A stretch of DNA of 64,000 nt. It comes from Sipunculus nudus (lineage: Eukaryota; Annelida; Sipuncula; Golfingiida; Sipunculidae). Location: assembly GCA_026874595.1 (NCBI GenBank), contig CM049319.1:16021601-16085600 (forward strand), written 5' to 3'. The translations under genes and the position numbers were made by a program. The notes under the pieces are model-generated. The model was not told the origin of the DNA and did no database searches. It saw nothing but the letters and a program-made list of their open reading frames with translations. Shown in pieces: positions 24,176 to 36,010 of the stretch (within the stretch, counting starts at the first letter, position 1; the number at the start of each line of letters is the position of its first letter).

Positions 24176-25801
24176 GATTCCATATATGCAAGGAATGCAG
24201 CATGCGGAATGCATGTTCAGAGAATTCATATTTACCATCCCAGCTAGGCAACACTCATGTTGTCTCTGTGTATCTCTGGGATACCTTGTGGAAGTGGCAA
24301 AAATTGCTGAAAGTAGGGATTCCTTTTGCTAGATGCGCATTTTGCATGCTGGATCCGCACATGATATGGAATCTCACTTTCCCTATTTAGTCAATATCAA
24401 CCTTGGATATGACCTTGGATATAAGGTCAACTGAAAAATAAATATCAGTCACAAATCTGTAACCTAGGACTTATATTGTGCCTTCCTTTCAGCTTTGGAA
24501 ACCCAGCCATAATAGCTATTTAGTGCAAACAGAAAATAGCAGAAGAAAGAAAAGATAAAAAAAAACTAGTGTTGAAATTGATTGTTTCAGACTTTGTGGG
24601 GGGCAGGACTAAGTAGGCCCACCCACCAAATATTTTCAAATACGAATATAGGAATAAAATTATCAACGGCTATAAATAATCCTCCCCATTCTGGGGGGGG
24701 GGGGGGGGGGGCTTGAATATAGTAATAAACTCATCAACTCTTACGAGCCTCCCTGTGTATTGGGGTACAGGATTAAAAAATGTTGAAAGAAAGTTTGTTC
24801 TATCTTGAAAACAAACATACAGAGTTTAAAGTCACTTCAGTATTGTCTTGCTAGCAAGTCATGGTAACATGATGTTTTGTATCTATTATTTAAGGTTCTT
24901 TGGACCACACTGAATGGAGGCCCATAAATACTGTGGCAGTAATCAGTGAATACCACATTAACAAATTATCATGGTGGTTTATGGGGAATGTTCTTATAAA
25001 TTTTTTATGTGCATATGATTGAAACAAGTCTGTGTACATCTGCCTGTCAGGGAAAAAAACCTCTTTGTATCATGAAACGAAATAAGTTCTCATATTTGTA
25101 TTCGACTATATGACTGTATGGCTTGGTATTCAGAAAAATGAATATTCATTTTGACCTGTAACAAATTCAGCACAGAATATACCATACCATTAATTCATGT
25201 GAGGCCTTTGCGATGGTCCATTACCCTTAGGGGTGCCATTGGTTATTGGTTATAATTGTGTAATGCTCATATTTCTGTTTATTATGTAACAATCACCTGA
25301 GCAGTATGGGCACTCTGCTGACAGAAAATGAAATATTTTATTCAGACTTATGAATTTTAGACTTTAGGACCCCTTGAAGTGACAGGGCTTGATGTCATCT
25401 TTTAGCTGATTGGGCATTTCTTTATCTTTATGGTTGAAGCACCCAGTTAACACACGGGATGTTCTAACTGGCTATGGTACATGTCTTGACAAAACAGGCA
25501 GTTTTCCTCAAAGTGTCTGCCACCTGTGGTGTGGTTTCTTTCTGAATAATAATGAGAGAACCAGATTCAATAACTGGCAGTAATTTTTTAGTAATAACAC
25601 AGTCTGTACAAAAAATTTATCCAGCTGTTGATGTGAACCCCTTTGGGGAACAGACTGTAGATTTTATATTTATTTCTTCACAAACATTTGACTGTATTTT
25701 AGTTGGATTACAATACTTACTAAAAATGTAAGAGTTACAGAGTAATGGTAGAATTACAAATTACTATACCAGGTATGATTTTCAGTTATCTTAGTTTTAT
25801 T

Positions 25802-26770
25802 AGCTCAGCTGACAATAAGTCATCTGAGCTATAGTCATGGTTCATTGTCCGTTATCCGTCCATCCATCAGTCCACCGTAGATGTGGCATGTTTTGAAACG
25901 GTTAGACCTAGGAATCCAAAATTTGGCATAAGGTTAGATGTCCCCAAGATCTCCTATTAAGCCGAAAACTGGGTCTTTGCGACTTCGTTCCTTTGAGAAA
26001 TTAAGGAAAAACCTCAATTTTTTTATTAAAAACCTATTTTCACACTTCAGGACTGCCTAATATCAAAAACACTCATCTGTTCTTCCTCATATTTACCATA
26101 AATAATCCTCTATATAGTTCCGTTTTACATGCCAGAAATTAGGTCTCTATTATATGATTTAAAAAAAGTTATGGGCTTCATACATAATGCATTTTGTAAA
26201 AAATCAGGAAAGATATTTGATCACTTAACACAAAACATGTTAAAGCTAAGGACTTTTTTTCAGTAATATAACTTAAATTTATCAAAATTTAATTGTATAC
26301 CCAAAATAAGATCAAAATCTTTTAAATTTTTTAAAATATTAACATAAAAAAAATATTGGTACCTTAAATTTTGCCCAAATTTGACCATTGCACATTTTTT
26401 TCTCGTAAGTATATTTGATTTATTTTTCACAACAGTGTTACATGTGGATTTAATCTGTTGAATTCTGAAATTTGAAAATAAAAGCTGCAAAATTAGGCTA
26501 GTTATTGAATTTTTTTGGAGGCTCTTGTTGTATTCACTTACATTGTCAAGCAGTCCACTTTGGTCACTGTAGGTCATTCAGTGCAGCTGTTTATGCTCCC
26601 CAGGCTGTTGTTATGTAATCCCATCACTAGGGCAAGCCCTCTCTCCACTGAGATGAGCTTGATCAGGCTGTCTACAGTTAATACCACAGGGAGCCTTTTT
26701 CTCCCCCATTCCCACCCCATTCTGTTGAGAGACCTGTACTGTGAACTAGATGAATCTTATAATTAACATT
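25802..26770 (+). mobile_element. Foldback element family B, copy 1, 5' part
   Basis: It begins AGCTCAGCTGACAATAAGTC, whose arm pairs with the following CTGAGCT to form a hairpin. A GTCC-type tract then leads into a body that matches 26774-27510 and 61094-61840 over several hundred bases. Homology to copy 2 stops near 26520. Its matching 3' end may be at 29337-29362, with copy 2 inserted in between. Confidence 0.65.
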
Positions 26771-26773
26771 TTT

Positions 26774-28690
26774 AGCTCAGCTGACTATAAGTCATCTGAG
26801 CTATAGTCGTGGTCCATTGTCCGTCCTCCGTCCGTCTGTCCGTCCGTCCGTCCGTCCGTCCGTAGATGTGGCACGTTTTGAAACCGTAAGACCTAGGAAT
26901 CCAAAATCCAGCATAATGTTAGATGTCCCCAAGATCTCCTACCAAGCCAAAAATTGGGGCTTTGCGACTTTGTTCCTTTGAGATATTAAGGAAAAACCTC
27001 AATTTTTTATTAAAATCCTATTTTCACACTTCAGGACTGCCTAATATCAAAACCACTCATCTGTTTTTCCTCATATTTACCATAAATATTCCTGTATATA
27101 GTTCCTATGTACATGCCAGAAATTAAGTCTGTAAAATATAAATTCTTTAAGTTATGGGTCCAAACATAATGCATTTTGTAAAAAATCAGGAAAAATAATA
27201 ACTCACTTAACATGAAAAATTTTGAAACTAGAGTCTATTTTCTCAAGTATATAACTATGTTTAATTAAGATTCAATAGTTTACCCAAAATTAGATCTGAA
27301 TTTTGTAAATTTTTTAAGTTATTAGCATAAAAAAAAAATTAGTTCCTTAAATTTTGCCCAACTTTGACCATGGCACGTTTTTTTCCTGTAAGCACCATTG
27401 ATTTAATTTTCACAGCATGTAAACATAAATATTTAGTTTGTCTAAATCTGAAATTTGAAAATAAAAGCTTGAAAATTAAGCTAGTTATTGATTTTTTTTT
27501 CTGTAGTCACTTGCTTTGATTACAGATGCAGGGTCCCACTCCTGGTCACTGGAAGTCAGCTATGCCAGGGTTTCTGATTTGTTACAGTCACTGGGGGAGA
27601 TCCCCTGCTGTGACAGGTGTACAGTTATTCTCATATCACCACCCAAATAACCCCCCCCCCCCCCCCCCGACCCCCCCCCCCCCCGCAAATCCAACCCACC
27701 AAGTGTTATGCAGTAATTGTTATTGTTTTCACTGTATCTCCTTAATTGTAATGCTGTTTCCACTCCGATATGCAAAAACTTTCCTTTAAAAAAAAATTCA
27801 AGGTGTAATCCAGAAGATGCAATGTTGTGTAATGTAGCATTTTTAAAGAAATCAATTTTTCTTTTAAATGATTTTAACAAATATAATTGAACCCATCAGT
27901 ATGCTTAAATTATCATAAAATATGAAGCACATTATGGATAAATAAAAACACAATTAAAAAGTGTGAAATCTAAGTCAAGAATTATTTTTAGATATTTATT
28001 GTTTTGCAGCTTTAAAAGATATATTTTTGTGGTAAAAAATAAATAAACATTTGTATGCATGATGTGGTGTTATCTGACAAGATTGAGATTTATGATGATG
28101 CAATTGAGAATTATGAATCAACTTTTATATTCAGATATATATGTTAAATTGGAAATGTATAGAAATATAAACTTAAATTAGAAAATAATTGATGTGATAA
28201 AAAATGAGGATTTAATACAAACATTTGTTCATTATTTTCCTGCCTCAGCAGAATTTGAGATCAGGCTTTTTTTGCCCTGTTTTATGTTGTTAATTAGCTA
28301 TATTTCAACTGTATACATTTCATAAAAAAAATACATATATATTTAATAATTTATATTATACAAAAAAATAGATTCAATTGAAAAAATGTGTAAACTACTG
28401 AAATGTCAACAGTTAATCGAAAAACCAACTAATGATCATGGTAATAGTACAGATCATTTGTTCACAAACTGCTCACATGCTTTAGTTTCAACATTAGTAA
28501 ATGCATGGTCAGGTCACAAAATATTTTTTGCAACAATTTCTTGCTCATCAATACAAACCAATCATATAAACCAACCATGGCCTTTATTACCTCTTCCTCT
28601 TACACTTTATCTCCATTTGATATTATTTTTGATTTTTACCTTCAAGGTTAACGTCAGCTGAGCACAGTGACCCATAGGTCCCTTGTTTTT
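26774..28690 (+). mobile_element. Foldback element family B, copy 2
   Basis: The 5' end is a near-perfect hairpin: AGCTCAG pairs with CTGAGCT, and TGACT with AGTCA, around ATA. A (GTCC)n microsatellite follows. The 3' end (28655-28690) carries CAGCTGAGC, the inverse of the 5' GCTCAGCTG, then a GACCCATAGGTC palindrome and CCTTGTTTTT. There is no transposase, so it is non-autonomous. The layout (5' hairpin, microsatellite, subterminal inverted repeat, 3' palindrome) is that of Helentron-associated or pearl-type elements of bivalves. Confidence 0.65.
27650..27684. repeat. Poly-C tract inside foldback copy 2
   Basis: About 35 bases of C broken by GA. The minus strand is therefore a long G run that could form a quadruplex. 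Confidence 0.9.
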
Positions 28691-29336
28691 CAGTAACAAG
28701 CAGTAACAACAGAGTCCACTCCCCCCACCCCCCCCCCCACCCCTTCAATACACAGAACTAATAAACAAGATTAATCTTATAATTTTAATGTCAAATAAAT
28801 TCTTTTTGTTGAGACTTGGACAATTTTGATTTTTTTTTAAAGAAAAAAATGTTCAGGAATTTAATCCTAATATTCAAATGTGATAAAATATTAGGATCTA
28901 ATGTAAGTGCTAATTGACAAGATTTTAGAAGATATAAATAGTTTGTAGCATTTCATTCATATCTCTTAAAGTTCACGTGGCCTAGGTGTGAATAACACTG
29001 TTAACATATATAGTATTAAAATTAGGAATATTGGTCAAACTTTGTGGGTTAATTTTTAACTTATATGGCCATATATTTAAATTTTAAAACTTAATTACTT
29101 TCACACATTATTTGTTTATGAAATGTTACTTTTAAATAACACTTACTGTAGGCCCATTTTTTCCCTTGGTGCATCACTAAATGGTTTAGCTCATGTCCAT
29201 TATTCTACTATAATTTAAAGAGTTTCATTTTAGCAGGGCCATTTTCTCATAGCTTTTCAAATGATAATATACATGAAAAACCAAAAGAAATAAAAATATT
29301 TGCAGTTACTAATATTTTCCAAAATTCAGCTGAGCG

Positions 29337-29362
29337 ATGTGACCAATGGGTCCCTTGTTTAA
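29337..29362 (+). mobile_element. Foldback family B 3' end, probably of copy 1
   Basis: CAGCTGAGC, then GTGACCAATGGGTCCC and TTGTTT, is the family B 3' end. No separate 5' end lies between 28690 and here. It fits as the 3' end of copy 1 after copy 2 inserted into it. Confidence 0.5.
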
Positions 29363-32300
29363 ACAGTAGTCATGGCTATAGTAAACATAATTTCCATCAA
29401 AGATGGCAGCACTAGTATGTACCATGTTTATAGTACATAATGTTTATATGGGATGTATCAATATTTATGATACTCATGGTTACTATGGTGCCTGTCATGT
29501 TTATTCAAAATAACAGAGTACCATACTTACAGTTACATATGTATGATATATTTATGTGATGACTGGTTTAATGTCAGTGTCGATGCATTGTTTACAGAAT
29601 TTTTCAAAAGCCAGACCACGAGTTTACTTGGTTCCAGGTATCGTATACTTAATTGATTTGCCCTGGTTACACTGTTAAAATGATTATTGTAACTGACAGC
29701 TAGTGTATCAGCAAAGCATTAACTTCACAGGTGGCATGACTTTCAGTTTTTCACACTTGATAATATATTATTTCCAGGGTAGAGCTTACAGCTTTATGTA
29801 TGGTGTAGTTTATCATGAGTTTAAATCTCTTCTGATTAAATTTAATCTAGGGTCAGAGGTCAGAAGTGTGTGAATGAATGGCCGGTAAACATACTGATGA
29901 TCATGTTTCAAGTTGGTTTCAAGTTGCAACCTCAAAGTCAGTTTATTGTATTGAGTTTGGAGTCACATGACAGCACATCACAGAATCCCCTGTTAATCGT
30001 CATTGCTGCCTTCCATACATGAAAAGCTAATGTTATTACTTGGCCATCAAGTATACAAATTAACCATTAGCTTGGATTAAAAAAACTCAGATTCATTTAT
30101 AATTAATGCAAAATCAGGCCCCTTGTGCAGAGTAAATAATTCATGGAAAGAGGATCTGATCACGCGGAACGTTGGTACCATAGGCAGACAAATCACAGGG
30201 AACGTGTAAGAAAAAAAATGAGAAAGAATGAAGACAGTCCGAAATATTTAAACAAAGGATCCACTCCCTCAAATCTCCATATATATGTGTTTAACTTTAA
30301 CAAAAGAATATTCATTGTGTGCTGGTCAGCAAAAAATGGCCAGTATTGATGCTGGTTGGCATAAAATCTGCTGGTATTATTGATATTTATGAATTTTAAA
30401 AGAAATGTGTTGATACATACAAGTAGGACACTTTGCTTTGATTCTATAGAAAAAAAAAGAATTTTTATATGTTTCCTGTGAATCTTTGGAGGAAAATCTT
30501 TAAAATATTTAGGCCTATTGTTAGCTCAGCTGACTGTTATTTACAGTGTGATCTTATATTAAATTTTACCTTCTAAAAAAGCACACCTCATAGCTGTTAA
30601 GGTGAAATACATGTCATGATTAAAACACATAGCATGTATCTATCAGATATGAAAAATGTTGTACTTTATGAAAATGTAATGTTATGTCATTGTTTTTGTA
30701 ATCATTAGACTTGATTAAACATGCCTTGAGTCAACTTTATTTGGTATAACCAAACATGTTTGACTGGCCCAGAGAGATTTATAATTCATAAATGGTAGGT
30801 TTATGCATATTTAATTACTAGCAGGTAGCTGTGAACATTGGTGAATGCCAATTTCATTTGCAAGTCAATCTGTCACTCAGGTATGGATGGAAACCCCTGT
30901 GTGTGCTATCAGTATACACAGGGCTGCCCATCATAAGAAAAGTTAATATCATGCCTGCTTTTAGGGTTAATTATTGATTAAATTACAGCTGATATTGATC
31001 ATTAGCATGAGATAATTAATATATTATTAATTTTGTCTGGCAAGATCCATAATAATTTATTAAATAACCCTTTCTGCATACAACAAAGCAAAAGCTAACA
31101 GAGTTCATTTTAGTCTTTAAAAACCATTTTAATAGTCAAATAATTTAAAACTGCAGAATTTAAGTGCACAGATATCCATGATTTTTTTAAATAAACAGAA
31201 ATTCCCTTAAATTTCCTAAATTTTGTCTTAGTTATTTTGAACAGTGAAAGGTTAGGCCACATGGTTGCTGGGTGTGGTCTCCGTATAGTTATCTAAGAAT
31301 GTCTGTCATGTGACTGTCTTAAGTGATCCTTGTTAACTTTATGAATTTGGTAGTGAGGAATGGGGTGCCTAGCCACCAAATTAATCAAATTGGTCCATGA
31401 AATCTGATGGATATGCTCTAGCTATTATCCCTTTCTAACAGCAAATGTAAACAGGTTTCAAACCATTATGAAAGTGTCCATGGCAATCTGAAGTGTTTTC
31501 AATCCGTTTTGGCCAAAGTGTATTGGATCAAGCTTAGGAGGGAGTTTCAAACAGTTTTGAATGCGAATTGTTTTATCCGCTTTGCTTAAGTGTTGTGTGA
31601 ATGGTCAAGAATGATTTGGAATTGGACCCAGTTTTCAAGCTGCAACATGGTCACAGCACAAGCACGAAAGCTTGTGTCAGCATGTTATTACATTGTTGGT
31701 TCAGCATCGGTGCTAGATGCCTGTGTGGACACACTAAACTGGTTTGGCCTAACCGCTTTGCCCAAATCAATTTGAAATTTTTTTAAAAATCTGTTTTGTG
31801 TGTTAAAGGGGTGTAAGAAAGTACTCAGATTTTGAATGGGATCCCAGGTTAAGCATTGAAAGAGATGTACCACATATTAAAAAAAATAATCAATTTTTAT
31901 TACAAATAAGTGTTCACGGATCATCAAACACTATCAGAAATAAAAATTCTTTTTTTAACTGTATTGTATTGTTACTGTATTGAACCAAGAACAATAATTA
32001 CAGAATTTAAATACAAGTATGAATAACATTTAAAATATAAAATTATGTACAAATATTCAGGTTTACTGTACACTTTGAATACAGAAACAAATGTAAAATA
32101 TATTTGACACTAAACTAACCTATGTTAAAAAAAAAAGAGTTGACATTTTACTCTTTTGTGTACAGTTTTATTGGAAAATCTTGATATTTCCTATTATTTT
32201 CTTTTAAAGAGTATAAAGACTGTAGATTGACAAAAATGGAAAATTCTAGCTAGGGGGAGTATTGTTTTAGGATACCTAAACACAGTTTAACAAAGTCCCT

Positions 32301-32450
32301 GATCAATTATCTAGAGCACTGAATTTTTCATGGCTGAAAAGAAAAGAATGTCTTTGAAGTTGCATGTTGAGGGCAAAGAGTGGCGAAGCATCGGAGCTCT
32401 GAGGGGATACGTATACGTCAAAATCAATGTGAAGTGTTCTGGAGCTGCTT

Positions 32451-32458
32451 TATAAATA
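32451..32458 (+). promoter_or_regulatory. TATA box of a candidate internal harmonin promoter
   Basis: TATAAATA lies 146 bases upstream of the ATG of the candidate alternative exon. A CCAAACT initiator-like string at 32472-32478 and a TCAGTTT at 32529-32535 are possible start sites, though neither sits at the ideal 30-base spacing. The block 32370-32660 has far more CpG than the intron around it. Confidence 0.35.
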
Positions 32459-32596
32459 CTTAATTAGGGGTCCAAACTAACGATCCTTTAGCATAGCTGC
32501 TTGTTTACCTGAAGGCGGTCCCTGACTCTCAGTTTTGCCTCTCAATGAAGGGGTTTAGGCTTATTGAAGATTATTTCTTCGGCATTTGCCTTAACA

Positions 32597-32661
32597 ATGC
32601 CCCAGAAACAGAGGAAGGCGTTACGATCAATTGCCACCGCACCGCCGCCGTCGGCAACCAG
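32597..32661 (+). CDS. Candidate alternative first exon of harmonin
   Basis: ATG (A at -3) opens 21 codons beginning MPQKQRKALRSI, followed by a Pro/Ala/Ser/Thr tract, and ends ACC-AG|GTGAGA. The donor matches that of exon 3 (CAG|GTGAGA) and leaves the same phase 2, so splicing to exon 4 at 35700 would rebuild the Arg codon and continue into PLIPLKHQV. The product would replace the N-terminal helical domain with a short basic leader and keep PDZ1. In favour are the CpG- and GC-rich context, the TATA box upstream and an in-frame stop at 32546-32548 marking the start. Against are an out-of-frame ATG at 32545 that would act as an upstream frame if transcribed, and no known homologue of the leader. 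Phase match alone has a one-in-three chance. Confidence 0.42.
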
Positions 32662-33082
32662 GTGAGAAGAACACGTCTGTACCTAGTGACACATCCGACC
32701 AACTGTGGCTCTGCTCTGTGTCACGGTGAAATTCACACTTTGTTATGACAACAGATCACTTCACTGAAAATATGCTTATATTTCCACTTCGTGTTTGTAT
32801 GCCATCAATCAACTCACCCCATCTGCCCATACCCATTTATCATGCATATACATTATGAAAGTGTCACAATACTTATTTTGTCAATCTCTAATTACTCTTT
32901 TAATTAGTTTACTGGTACTTAAAGCTTTATTTAAAGGAAAAAGACTTAAAATAGAAATTTTAAGGTGATTTAATGCTGTTCTGCTGAAGGACAACAGTGG
33001 TTTGTTCACGCATGTTTTTATAAGACAAGACAACCACAGTAGATGGATACTTGGGCAGGGGGAGGTGGGTGGGGGAATTTTT

Positions 33083-33271
33083 AGGAGCAGAGTTTAGGAT
33101 TTTAACCCCTCAGCTTATTGGGATAAAATACATTTTTTCAGTATTTATCCTGCATGTTTAGGGGCTCTCCTCCCCCACCCCACTTTTATTGTTATTAAAC
33201 TTTTTCAGGATGTTAGTTTCTTTGTGTAAACAGTACATCATTCCCTTCTAAAAATCCTGGTTCCACCCCTG
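33083..33271. mobile_element. Possible hAT-like MITE relic
   Basis: The right end ATCCTGGTTCCACCCCTG and a weak left end AGGAGCAGAGTTTAGGATTTT resemble the ends of the elements at 39610 and 57562. Both ends are degraded. Confidence 0.35.
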
Positions 33272-34975
33272 ACTTAATATAACATGATAAATATTCAGCC
33301 CATGTATACAATAAAAGCAATGTCTTTATTATGCCTTTATTTTCATTTAATTAACCTCTTGGGTGTAGCCCACTGAGAGATATTCTTATTTTATTTTTTA
33401 AATAAATTAAGCCACAATTACTGATTCTTCAGATTTACTGCTATTCTTTCTTTTCATAATTTAGCCACAGTTGATGTATCTGCTTCTGTTTTTTCATGCC
33501 CTTTTCTAACATTAATTAACAGTGTACATACCTTACTGTGCATGCTCATGTTCAAGGATGTCACATTTTTTTATCTGCTTGTGTGAGCTAGTACATATCA
33601 TCTTGATTACCCTGGGCCTGTCCTGCCCTGGTTTATAAAAATCCGTACAGAGCCGGCACTTCCCAGATCGCAGCAAGACAGGGTGTACTCATCTCTGACC
33701 ACTCATCGTAATCACCCACATGCCCCATTTAGACGATCCGGATACCAAAAGCACCGCCCACGTAACTCTCCAAGTAATTGAAGACTCTGGGTGGAAGTCT
33801 TGACATTTACAGAGACCTTCCATCGTTATTTTTTTGAACCTACACCTATTATTGCATGCCAAGTATGTTTGGGGAACTAATCTTGTTGTAAATGTTTATG
33901 GTTTATCACTCACCAGTGAGTAATATTTGATCATTTAGGAGTATATTATATATTATAAAGATTCCATATACCTTGTTGTTATTCCATTGTTATGTTTGAA
34001 CCTACACCTACTAGTGCTTGCCCAGTATGTTGGGGGAACTTGTCTTAAATGTTTGTTGTTTATGGCTAAGCATAAGTAACGTTGGATGATTTAGGCTCAT
34101 ATTATATGTTGTAAAGACTAGTACACTGTTAAGTGCTTATTGCTTATCCATATACATACTTATTTATATATACATTTTCACTTATAAACTGATTGCTGTC
34201 AGGAGAACAGTTAGTATCAATTATCATTCTGGCATTTAGGCATTAGTAAAATTAGGGCTTTCTGTTGGAGGAATAATAATCAGTTATCATCACAGGTCAG
34301 GTGAATAAGTACCAGTAAAAATTTGCAATTTGTATTTAGAAATTCTGTAATATTTATATAAATAACCCCATTCTAAATTTGGCTCAATTTTGGAGATTGA
34401 TTATGAAAAAAATAAACTTTTACGTAAGGAAAAAGTACACTAAGTAGCAATGAACCTTCATATGAAGTATCATTCACAGCCTAAGGAAATTGACTAAAAG
34501 CCTAGGTAGACTAATAGAAGGGGCTGTAACATTTCACTGCTTTCAGATATTGTATCAATATCATTGGATGTCCTTGTATTGATATATTGACGATAAATTA
34601 TCATCCTGTGGAAAGCAATTAAAGCCCAGTATTTATAAAAAAAGGTTCTCAGCATTACATAAGGCTGTATTTTGCAATTATATAATTTTGAACATTTCAC
34701 TAAGGTTTCATTTTCACTATTGCACCAGAACCTACAAAATCTGAATACAGCCATATTTGTATTTACTATAAAATAAGAATAAACCCCACAATACCTCACT
34801 CATGTCTGTTACAGTCATTATACACTGTCACATTTTACCTTTGTCACAATTGACCTATCCACCACTGCCTTAATGCTCCGCCCTTTTAACTTATTATTAT
34901 AATGAGCCCCCAAAACACTCCTACACAGGAGGTCTTCCATACCCATGGTAGCGAGAGCTTCTTACAACATAATTA

Positions 34976-35023
34976 TGACGTCACAAAGGTCGATGACACA
35001 TGACGTCGTATTGATTGACGTCA
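34976..35023 (+). promoter_or_regulatory. Cluster of three CRE-type motifs
   Basis: TGACGTCA at 34976-34983, TGACGTCG at 35001-35008 and TGACGTCA at 35016-35023. Two are perfect CREB/ATF palindromes. They lie about 680 bases upstream of harmonin exon 4, in intron 3, and are followed at 35120 by a CCAG|GTAAGA donor-like string. This could be an intronic enhancer or a second internal promoter. Confidence 0.4.
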
Positions 35024-35699
35024 TCAACTGGTATCACCTGACCATTGTTTTCTATATCGCAGTCATATATGGACTGTCTTGCAATATATCGGATTGTTTG
35101 TCTCATACGAATTACGTGCCAGGTAAGACATTATTATTCACTCAGAGAAATGGCTCATGCAACCTATAGCCTAGAACTTTACTGTCTCCTTTGTATAAAA
35201 AAATATCACGGAAAACATGCCGACATAGGTACTGGTAGTATTTACAGACTACATGTGTTCTGTTTGACAGAGCTCTGTCAAATAATGCAAATTTTTTATT
35301 TTGTCAGATGATTTACATTGTTTAAGGTCACCTGATTGGTGCTCGTTAGTTCAATGCTTATGATTATTCATTGAATGAATATGCGATTAAGGTCGCATAG
35401 AGTTCATGGATAGGTCAATTGATGTATCCCTGGTAATAGTACTGCAGGTTTTGCAAAAATTATGCATGTTTGCATTGGCTGGTTTTGATAGCATGCAGAG
35501 ATTAGGTAACCATGCTTTCAAAGTGATATAGCTAGTTCATTGTGCAGGTGCATTTTCCCCTCTTGTTCACTTTAGAGTTTTATATTCACGATTAATTCCC
35601 ATTCACAAACAAACAAAAAAACAATCACAGTATATAAATATATAATCTTAACCATACTCATAGTTTGACCTCTTATCTCCATTTCTTCTTTTTATTCAG

Positions 35700-35827
35700 A
35701 CCACTGATTCCACTGAAACACCAAGTACAGTATGACAGCCTGACACCTCCAAAACCCAGCATGAAGCTGAGAGTCATCAGACTCAAGGGTACCAACAATG
35801 ATGGCCTTGGCTTCACTATCCGAGGAG
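35700..35827 (+). CDS. USH1C: Harmonin, coding exon 4 (start of PDZ1)
   Basis: The exon runs from a strong TTTTTATTCAG acceptor to a GGAG|GTAAGA donor. It encodes the end of codon 64, residues 65-106, and one base of the next codon. PLIPLKHQVQYDSLTPP is nearly identical to the harmonin linker between the N-terminal domain and PDZ1. It is followed by MKLRVIRL (first PDZ strand) and GLGFTIRGG, where GLGF is the carboxylate-binding loop. Harmonin is the PDZ scaffold of hair-cell tip-link and brush-border intermicrovillar adhesion complexes, which place it under the membrane of actin protrusions. Only the first third of PDZ1 is present; later exons are outside the window. Confidence 0.95.
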
Positions 35828-36010
35828 GTAAGAAAGGGACAACTCAGTCACTTCATATGCAGTTAAGACTAATTGACTAGCAATGATGCCACTTTTGTTT
35901 CCTATGACAGAAGGATGCATACTAAACCCAGGACATATGTTATGTGTGGTTATTTAACATTATAATATCATTATTACATTGCCTAAATTATGTGACCTCT
36001 AAGTCCATTA

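Larger units (their letters stand above)
20560..35699 (+). other. USH1C: Harmonin intron 3
   Basis: About 15.1 kb. Main contents are a 33-bp tandem repeat (21468-21890), an 18-bp tandem repeat (22351-22735), dispersed-repeat copy 3 (23708-24175), two foldback elements that look nested (25802-29362), a possible hAT-like relic (33083-33271), a candidate alternative first exon (32597-32661) and a cluster of CRE motifs (34976-35023). The block at 21110-21260 is markedly less AT-rich than its surroundings and unassigned, as is 31420-31860. Confidence 0.75.

Noticed and set aside
26923-27126. Recurrent MSPRSPTKPK-type open frames (also at 61223 and 61904)
   Set aside because: They lie in family B foldback copies and recur only because the element does. 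They end at different points and have no domain.
32545-32748. 67-codon frame beginning MKGFRLIEDY as the real product of the internal exon
   Set aside because: Spliced to exon 4 it would read out of the harmonin frame and stop after eleven codons; the ATG at 32597 gives the matching phase.
34945-35119. Alternative first exon after the CRE cluster ending at CCAG|GTAAGA
   Set aside because: The ATG frame leaves phase 1, not the phase 2 exon 4 needs, and the phase-2 frame has no ATG after its last stop. A non-coding exon remains possible.
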